This document shows, in pieces, positions 7,596-13,449 of a stretch of DNA of 15,708 bases. Numbering within the stretch: position 1 is the stretch's first letter; each line of letters starts with the position of its first letter. The stretch is from an uncultured Bacteroidales bacterium (GTDB lineage Bacteria; Bacteroidota; Bacteroidia; Bacteroidales; Paludibacteraceae), in assembly GCA_937910305.1 (NCBI GenBank), contig CALEPS010000184.1:1-15708 (forward strand), given 5' to 3'. The notes beneath the pieces were generated by a model. It saw only the letters and a list, made by a program, of their open reading frames with translations. It searched no databases and had not been told where the DNA came from. The position numbers were made by a program, and so were the translations under genes.

Positions 7596-8857
7596 AAAAG
7601 ATTTTAGATTTTTGTGAGAAATATGCGCCGGAGATATTAGTTCTCCTTCTGTGCATTCCGGTGTTAATCATGCAAAGAGGCATAGATTCTTACCACACGT
7701 CGTTTTATTTTACGGATTATTCTACCGGATTTGGAGGAAAAAAACTATTAGGAGAGATTTGTAGCCTGTGGTTTCCGGAAGTTGTGCGTAAGAGACATAT
7801 CTTCCCGTTAATTTATAGTGTATTGGCATTAATGATAGGTCTGTTTGCGTGGTTTTTGGGAAAAACTATTCGGCAGCATAAAACAAATCAATTTGCTGTA
7901 ACTTTGTTCATCGCTATATATTTATTATCTCCATATTCTTTTATCGGAATCATAAATAGTGCGTGTGTAGATTTCTATTTGTGTACTGCCGTTCTTTGTT
8001 TCCTTTATCTTTATATCAAACATCGGGGAACTTGGTTTTACTATTTGTTCACTATTCTGATACTATGCACGGCATGCCTGACACATCATATATTCTGTAA
8101 TATATATTTCCCGTTGATCTTTGCGCTTTTTATCTATGATATATTTGTTAATGAAAGGGGTAGAAAAAAGAATATTGCTTTGTACTCGGCAATAACATTA
8201 TGTCTCTTTGTGCTTTTCTGTGCTATCGCTTTCTTTAGCACAATGAATATTGATTTCGAAACATATTATCATCAACTACAAACACGTACAACCGAATCTA
8301 TTTCTGCTCTATCGTGGAAACCAGCGCTATATTATGAATTCTATGCTAAATTATCAGAGCATATAACTGCTTATGTAGCACCTATATGGAAATACAATAT
8401 TGCGAGATTTGTCCTCACACTTATTGTTTTTGCGCCATTATGGGTAATGCTATGGACTCCATGGCTACTCGTCATAAAAAATGCCACGAACAAAAGCGAG
8501 CGATTGTGCTATATACTTATGCAAGTATCCCTCCATTTGATTATATTGCCAGCATATATTATGGCGGTTGATTATCTACGATGGACCTTTGCATATTGTT
8601 TCTGCCAAATATGTTTGTTTTTAGTCGTCTATTCATCGAAGGAAAGTGCAATGAAACAACAGTTTGACAATCTTGTATCATGGCTCAGCAATTACAAAAT
8701 TATTCTTTTGATTTTTGCAATATACATCTGTTCTTTTGATTTAGTGGATTCTGCCTCAGCAGCTCCAATAGTAGATAGATTATGTGAATTAATCGGGCTA
8801 AAATGGCAAGTAAACGAAGTCTTGCCGGTAGATGTAGTAACGAATATCATGCAATAA
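7592..8857 (+). CDS. Polytopic membrane protein, candidate GT-C/GtrC-type glycosyltransferase
   Basis: This 421-residue protein has about 10-11 predicted membrane segments (around residues 14-27, 69-92, 102-127, 129-143, 150-187 as two, 196-220, 270-296, 305-326, 331-350 and 371-389). I do not recognise a named family. The first predicted outside loop carries D-S-Y-H-T-S near residue 33 and T-G-F-G-G-K-K-L-L-G near 47-56. Acidic residues in that loop are typical of the catalytic site of GT-C enzymes, which use polyprenyl-phosphate sugars. Position supports this: in gtr clusters the third, variable gene is the membrane transferase. It could instead be a different glycan-pathway membrane protein. 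The start overlaps the preceding stop (ATGA). It is AT-rich like the rest of the operon. Confidence 0.65.
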   Translation: MKKILDFCEKYAPEILVLLLCIPVLIMQRGIDSYHTSFYFTDYSTGFGGKKLLGEICSLWFPEVVRKRHIFPLIYSVLALMIGLFAWFLGKTIRQHKTNQFAVTLFIAIYLLSPYSFIGIINSACVDFYLCTAVLCFLYLYIKHRGTWFYYLFTILILCTACLTHHIFCNIYFPLIFALFIYDIFVNERGRKKNIALYSAITLCLFVLFCAIAFFSTMNIDFETYYHQLQTRTTESISALSWKPALYYEFYAKLSEHITAYVAPIWKYNIARFVLTLIVFAPLWVMLWTPWLLVIKNATNKSERLCYILMQVSLHLIILPAYIMAVDYLRWTFAYCFCQICLFLVVYSSKESAMKQQFDNLVSWLSNYKIILLIFAIYICSFDLVDSASAAPIVDRLCELIGLKWQVNEVLPVDVVTNIMQ

Positions 8858-8907
8858 TTATTTTATTGATTCAACTCTTGACACATTTGCCGAGTTTATA
8901 CCTCTAT

Positions 8908-9191
8908 CCAGCCTCTCATCCGACCTGGCTGGCTCTTTCTTTGTCCATTGCATCCAAATTTAATTTGGATTCGGCTTTGCCGTCCTCAATGTCCATTTCA
9001 GGGCGATATTATCGCCCGCCCTTTCTCCCCCTTCAGGGGGCTAGGGGGGCTTGTTATCCCTTCTCGCGCAGGTTTCCTCTTCGCCCGCCCTTTCTCCCCC
9101 CTTCAGGGGGCTAGGGGGCTTGGGTTGTTCCTCTCGGTGGCATTTTTGCCGCCGTTTTCTGCTTCGTCTATTGTGCCGGATACTATCCGGC
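8908..9191 (+). repeat. Right hairpin array, related to the left array
   Basis: The region between the operon end and promoter P2 has no credible gene; it holds stem-loops like those at 4262-4827. Positions: 8908-8932 (CCAGCC/GGCTGG, 13-base loop, weaker), 8952-8970 (ATCCAAAT/ATTTGGAT), 8972-8982 (CGGC/GCCG), 9001-9017 (GGGCGAT/ATCGCCC), two G/C-run palindromes at 9012-9053 and 9081-9122, 9135-9154 (CGGTGGCA/TGCCGCCG, identical to 4523-4542) and 9175-9191 (GCCGGAT/ATCCGGC, the stem of 4595-4611 with loop ACT in place of ATT). The paired hairpins at 8952 and 8972 match the pair at 4663 and 4683 in order and spacing. Linkers such as CTTCGTC-TATTGTGCCGG are also shared. Confidence 0.8.
9012..9122 (+). 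repeat. Two 42-base direct repeats with G/C-run palindromes
   Basis: Copies are at 9012-9053 and 9081-9122. Each runs TCGCCCGCCCTTTCT, then a C-run, TTCA, a G-run, CTA, a second G-run and CTTG. The run lengths are C5-G5-G6 in the first copy and C6-G5-G5 in the second. Each copy can fold through its C-run and G-run with loop TTCA. This G-rich 'ggggctagggggctt' type resembles short intergenic repeats common in Bacteroidota genomes (recollection, not checked). Confidence 0.8.
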
Positions 9192-9241
9192 TTCCTTTGT
9201 CCTTATTTCTGCCTAAAAAGACATATTTTTGCTTCCCAAAA

Positions 9242-9273
9242 TTTGCATATTTCAAATATTTTTTGTACCTTTG
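9242..9273 (+). promoter_or_regulatory. Bacteroidota-type promoter P2 for the 9458 gene
   Basis: TTTG at 9242-9245, a 20-base spacer and TACCTTTG at 9266-9273. The extended -33 (TTTGCATAT) and -7 (TACCTTTGCAC) boxes match P1. Initiation is expected near 9280. Confidence 0.85.
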
Positions 9274-9279
9274 CACCGA

Positions 9280-9457
9280 ATTTAGAAAGTCATAGCCCCA
9301 CTTCCTTTGACCTGCCTCTGCCTCGTCCGCTAGTCTGCCTCTACCTAGTCCAACAAGGACCCGGAAAGGGTCAAAATAAAGTCCGCAAAGGACTAATCCT
9401 AGACAATGCTCGATTTGAACACGATATAATTAACACATATACAATACGTTACGACAC
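9280..9457 (+). promoter_or_regulatory. Leader of the 9458 gene with direct repeats and three pentaloop hairpins
   Basis: The leader is about 178 bases. An imperfect 16-base direct repeat occurs at 9313-9328 and 9336-9351 (TGCCTCTGCCTCGTCC against TGCCTCTACCTAGTCC). Three compact hairpins follow: 9348-9360 (GTCC/GGAC, loop AACAA), 9358-9372 (GACCC/GGGTC, loop GGAAA; shares three bases with the first) and 9380-9394 (AGTCC/GGACT, loop GCAAA). The stretch before the ATG (9395-9457) is AT-rich without a clear ribosome-binding site. Any regulatory role is inferred from structure only. Confidence 0.5.
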
Positions 9458-10192
9458 ATGCCAAAGCACTTGAAAACGCACGTTCTAAGCCGTTTGAATA
9501 GCGCAATTTCGTATTTTTTGCCGCCTTCAGACGTTTCCGCTCTTCACACACGGGGAGTGCGCTATTTTGTGCCGGTGGATGGCATTGATGCTTTCTGGGG
9601 CGCGATGAACACGGTCGAAGAAGGCCGCCGTTACCGCAAGCACATCATCGTCCGCCACGCTCCGGAGCACAACGGACTGCTCCAACTCTATACCTACCAT
9701 TTCCCGAAACACTGGTCTGCGGCGTGCGTAGCGAACCGTGAACTGATCAAAGAGGCGCAGCGGCAGGCGCACGCTTTGGAGAAAGACCATTCCATCGAAG
9801 CCCTCGAATGGCGTGTGCGGTTCTTCAGGCATTATTATACCGTCTTCAAAGGCGGCGCGAAACCCGAAGAAGGCATGAAACCTTACTCGCGTTTCTACCA
9901 ATATACGTACGTCGCTATCTACCGCGAACTGAAAGCTGAGGCTGAAAGAGCAAAAGAGGAGCAAGAAACATCCTGTGTCGCAGAGGAGCGTTTAAAGCGG
10001 ATTTCGGAGGAAATTTCGTTCGAACCGGTAGAATTTCATCTAACAAAACCTCATTTTTCAACCCCTTGCAGAAGAGCGTACAACTATTTCCGAGAGCGAA
10101 ATTTGCAACCTCCTGATATTCAAGACGTTACAAATCTGCCAAAAATACCTCGTACAACTGCAAAATTTGCATATGTGCGCGAAAAGCAGTAA
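9458..10192 (+). CDS. Hypothetical cytoplasmic protein, unrecognised
   Basis: I do not recognise this 244-residue protein. It has no signal peptide or membrane helix. The N-terminus is basic, and residues about 30-170 look like a folded domain with many aromatic and charged residues: R-G-V-R-Y-F-V-P-V-D, R-K-H-I-I-V-R-H, L-Y-T-Y-H-F-P-K-H-W, W-R-V-R-F-F-R-H-Y-Y, and Y-S-R-F-Y-Q-Y-T-Y-V-A-I-Y-R. A charged helix rich in Glu/Ala/Lys follows (about 160-180), then a more AT-rich, probably poorly conserved tail. The basic and aromatic content could suit nucleic-acid binding, but this is a guess. The ATG at 9458 is the only reasonable start, since the next Met is about 50 residues in. It has its own promoter (P2), and its final codons contain promoter P3. 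Confidence 0.75.
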   Translation: MPKHLKTHVLSRLNSAISYFLPPSDVSALHTRGVRYFVPVDGIDAFWGAMNTVEEGRRYRKHIIVRHAPEHNGLLQLYTYHFPKHWSAACVANRELIKEAQRQAHALEKDHSIEALEWRVRFFRHYYTVFKGGAKPEEGMKPYSRFYQYTYVAIYRELKAEAERAKEEQETSCVAEERLKRISEEISFEPVEFHLTKPHFSTPCRRAYNYFRERNLQPPDIQDVTNLPKIPRTTAKFAYVREKQ

Positions 10193-10197
10193 TTTTG
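10166..10197 (+). promoter_or_regulatory. Bacteroidota-type promoter P3, overlapping the end of the 9458 gene
   Basis: TTTG at 10166-10169, a 20-base spacer and TAATTTTG at 10190-10197. The -33 box is again TTTGCATAT. The TAA of the -7 element is the stop codon of the upstream gene. Initiation would fall near 10204, about 20 bases before the ATG at 10224, giving a short leader for the two-gene secreted-protein operon. Confidence 0.75.
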
Positions 10198-10223
10198 CAT
10201 CGAATTTTAAAACTTAAAATCGC

Positions 10224-13200
10224 ATGAAAAAGTTTTTACTAAATCGTGCCCTTGCGGCTAAGAAAAAGAGTTTCATTTTGGGTCTGCTGTTGGTAGCAGG
10301 AATGGTATTAAAAGGAACGTGCGCCTACGCGCAGGAGGATTTATCCGATCGTTACGCATGGCGGTTGGACGGAATCCAGCTCAACACAGTAGTGCTTGAA
10401 AGTGAAGACGGCAGTTACCTCGGAACCCAGGTAGATGATGTGAATTACTTCTACGCGCCGGACAGTATGACAGAGACCTATACTCAGATTCATTATATCA
10501 ATGCGACCGATCAGTATTACCGCCTCAACCCGTATAGCGGTAAGTACGTCTATCGTGATTTCGGCGAAGAAGGCAAGCATACCGTATATTCGTATAATTT
10601 TCCAATGCGGATGATCTGGAACGAGGAGAATTTGATCGATTCCTCTCTCAATATCTCCGATTTGCAGAAAGTGGATGAGGCTGCATTTGAATTGAGCCAG
10701 CGTTATGACTATGCGTATGACACCTATCGTAATATTTTTGACGAGGAAGGTCATCTGATTCGACAAATCCGTAATTATGATTACTCGGTTTATCGTATGG
10801 ATTCATCGGGTATCTGGCAGCCCTCTATGCGCTATTACCATGCGGAGACGGACTCGACCTTGGAATCCATCAGTTATTATTTCAATACTAAAGAACAGAA
10901 ATGGAAAAACCAATGGAATACATACGGCCGCAACAAATACCGCAATCACCGGTTATGGATACAAGAGAAAGTATGGGACGATGATGGTAGTCTGGAAAGC
11001 GGAACGGAGTATAATGAGAACGGCGGCATCATCCGCACATACGAGGGAAGCAGCTATAACGGTAACGAGACCTATTACCGCAGCGGACGTATCACCGGCA
11101 AGTCGAGTTGGGCAACCCGATCCGGCGTAAAGACCACAACGACGGAGATATATCTGGACGATGTATTTACCCGGAAGACCGTGACGGGAGATGAGCGCGA
11201 GGAGGAATATTTAGTGGAGAAAACCGCAACCGGCAACAAGGAATATCCGCAACACGTGCGTTCGTGGAAATACAGTACGGACAGTGTACTGACGGCTTAT
11301 TCCAACTCCGTTTATAGTTACGACGCGGAAAACCGTTGCACGCTGCGTCTGGACACGACGCTGCAAAACGGCATTTGGACGGTCAAGCGGACGGAATACG
11401 GCAACGGGGGAGAAACAGTTTACTCCAAGACTCAGGAGAAGCGTCCAGGAATAGACGAGTGGATCACTACTTCAGAAATGACGCCTGAATATACGCTTAC
11501 TACCACTATGCAGCAATGGACTGACGGCTCCCTCCGGCGCATCACGACCAAAACATACCGCTATGGTTTTGACAATATCTATTCGATTCGGGAGACATGG
11601 AACGCAGAAATGCAGAAATGGATTACAGACTATAGTTCATGCCGCTATACACAGGTAAGTTTCGGTGAAAACGGCGAACCCATGTCCTCTATCCGATACG
11701 ACGGACTAAGCAATAACGGGACTTGGAACACGGGGTTGATATATACCTTTACATATAATGAAGCGCTGCAGGCGTATGAGCGGATTCCTGTTGCAACGAC
11801 AAGCGGCATTTCTATAGTAGATTATGATGAAGGTTACCACGTCAACAACCGCGCCTATTATAATGCGGTTGGTGAGTATCTGGGCTATTTCTACAGCCCG
11901 TATGGAGAGAATCGCGGCTATATCGACCTTTACAAGCGCGACGAGTACAACCGTCCGGAGGAAAAGGCGGAATATGCGATTGATATCAACCGCACTTTGA
12001 CGGATACGCTGCATTGGACGAAATACAGCTATTTCCCGAACGACACCACCGCCGATTTGGCGCGGAAAATAGAGATGGACAAAGACACGGCTGCGGGAAC
12101 ATGGAAACTCTATAAGGATACCAAAAATACCAAAGATTACAGTTCGTATTCGAAGGAAGGTATTCTGCTGTACGTAGAGACTTACGGCTGGGAAGGCGAT
12201 GAAATCGTTCTTACGCAAACCATGCGCCACAATGATCTGACTTACGATGAGCAGGGACGAATCAAAGAGCGTATCACATATTACACAGCGAATATCGGAT
12301 ATAATGTGCCAAACATGCGATATGTCTATTACTATCGCAATGACGAAGACCCGAAATGGTATGGTGTGATTCAGTGGGGTACATATGACAGGAATGATGA
12401 AACATGGAAATCGCAGCATGTGCCTGAGTATCAAGACTATGTCGTGTTGGACGATTTGCAGCGCGTGGTGGAGCGAACGACGTTTGCCATCAACGCGGAA
12501 AAGACCGGTCTGCGACCTGCTACAAGAGCCGTCTATTACTATGCAGGTGACGCGGAGGACTGGACGACGGCGGACAACTACACCTGGAACACCGTTAAAA
12601 ACGAGTTGTATTGCTCCGGCGTGTCCATCAATGCCTACAGCAAGCGGGCGGAGTTTGACGAAGAGGGCAATGTGCTGTCTCTGATTGCACAAGGCGGGAC
12701 CTGCGAACGCGGAATAGAAGATGCGCAACAATGGGCGTTCAGTTACGGCAATTCTTTGTCGGAGGAACCGGTACTTTCTCCTGCATCGTACGGCATGAAA
12801 GAAGAGCGCATCATAAACAACAGACCTTCTTTCAGTCCTGTAGCCGACAGACGTATCAAACAGATCCAATATGTTGATTTTACCAACCATTATGCCAACT
12901 CGATAAGCGAGTATCATTACACGGCATTGCGCGAAGGTCTCCAAGAAGACAGAATGCCCGTATCCATCGAGCCGGAAGAGACAAGTGCGATGTTTACATG
13001 GGGAGCAGTAGAAGGCGCGGAGACATACGTGTTGCATGTGTACAGAGACGCGGCGCAAGCAGAAGAGATTTGCTATGTGGTGTTTGACAAAACAGGAAGG
13101 GTGATTTCTATCAATTTTGTACGTCATGCACCGAAGAAATATGCCGAAGTGGAACAATTCACCTATACCTTGGACGGCTTGACGCCAGGAACGCAGTATT

Positions 13201-13409
13201 GGTACACCGTAGTGGGACGCAATGCTGAGGAAAAAGCATTTGAATCCACCCACGGTTCATTCCGCACAAAAGGAGCGAATGAAGGTACAGAAGATATCGA
13301 TTTCATCGGGGAAAAAGAGAATGTACACAAGTTCCTAAGAGACGGACATATCTATCTGATCCGCGGAGGACAGATGTACGATGTCCGGGGCAATAAAATC
13401 GCACAATAA
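10224..13409 (+). CDS. Large secreted protein with repetitive Tyr-rich body, FN3-like domain and short C-terminal motif
   Basis: This 1061-residue protein starts with a basic region, a hydrophobic core and a likely cleavage site after A-Y-A (about residue 36), so it is exported. Residues about 40-900 are a degenerate repeat array of Tyr- and Trp-rich strands in the style of YD or MORN-like repeats: units such as Y-N-E-N-G-G-I-I-R-T-Y, W-x5-W, and Y-D-E-Q-G-R-I-K-E-R. I cannot assign it to a family. A fibronectin-III-like domain lies at about 911-1017 (A-M-F-T-W, Y-V-L-H-V-Y-R-D, L-D-G-L-T-P-G-T-Q-Y-W-Y-T-V). The end (about 1036-1061) is a short motif, F-L-R-D-G-H-I-Y-L-I ... M-Y-D-V-R-G-N-K-I, shared with the next gene and resembling a minimal T9SS-type C-terminus. 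Promoter P3 drives it; the next gene follows after 40 bases. Confidence 0.85.
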   Translation: MKKFLLNRALAAKKKSFILGLLLVAGMVLKGTCAYAQEDLSDRYAWRLDGIQLNTVVLESEDGSYLGTQVDDVNYFYAPDSMTETYTQIHYINATDQYYRLNPYSGKYVYRDFGEEGKHTVYSYNFPMRMIWNEENLIDSSLNISDLQKVDEAAFELSQRYDYAYDTYRNIFDEEGHLIRQIRNYDYSVYRMDSSGIWQPSMRYYHAETDSTLESISYYFNTKEQKWKNQWNTYGRNKYRNHRLWIQEKVWDDDGSLESGTEYNENGGIIRTYEGSSYNGNETYYRSGRITGKSSWATRSGVKTTTTEIYLDDVFTRKTVTGDEREEEYLVEKTATGNKEYPQHVRSWKYSTDSVLTAYSNSVYSYDAENRCTLRLDTTLQNGIWTVKRTEYGNGGETVYSKTQEKRPGIDEWITTSEMTPEYTLTTTMQQWTDGSLRRITTKTYRYGFDNIYSIRETWNAEMQKWITDYSSCRYTQVSFGENGEPMSSIRYDGLSNNGTWNTGLIYTFTYNEALQAYERIPVATTSGISIVDYDEGYHVNNRAYYNAVGEYLGYFYSPYGENRGYIDLYKRDEYNRPEEKAEYAIDINRTLTDTLHWTKYSYFPNDTTADLARKIEMDKDTAAGTWKLYKDTKNTKDYSSYSKEGILLYVETYGWEGDEIVLTQTMRHNDLTYDEQGRIKERITYYTANIGYNVPNMRYVYYYRNDEDPKWYGVIQWGTYDRNDETWKSQHVPEYQDYVVLDDLQRVVERTTFAINAEKTGLRPATRAVYYYAGDAEDWTTADNYTWNTVKNELYCSGVSINAYSKRAEFDEEGNVLSLIAQGGTCERGIEDAQQWAFSYGNSLSEEPVLSPASYGMKEERIINNRPSFSPVADRRIKQIQYVDFTNHYANSISEYHYTALREGLQEDRMPVSIEPEETSAMFTWGAVEGAETYVLHVYRDAAQAEEICYVVFDKTGRVISINFVRHAPKKYAEVEQFTYTLDGLTPGTQYWYTVVGRNAEEKAFESTHGSFRTKGANEGTEDIDFIGEKENVHKFLRDGHIYLIRGGQMYDVRGNKIAQ

Positions 13410-13449
13410 GAATTACGGATCGCGAAAAACGAATTAAATATATACACTT

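Noticed and set aside
4262..9191. Integron attC array or insertion-sequence ends
   Set aside because: No integrase or transposase is present, the hairpins are too short and lack attC core sites, and no target-site duplication is visible. A REP-like explanation fits better.
8803..9473. ORFs across the right array and P2
   Set aside because: They cross the operon end, repeats and promoter, and consist of low-complexity Pro/Ser/Leu/Phe translation.
11706..13253. 515-codon minus-strand ORF
   Set aside because: It is antisense to the repetitive secreted protein; the long open frame is a side effect of that gene's codon use, and no promoter precedes it.
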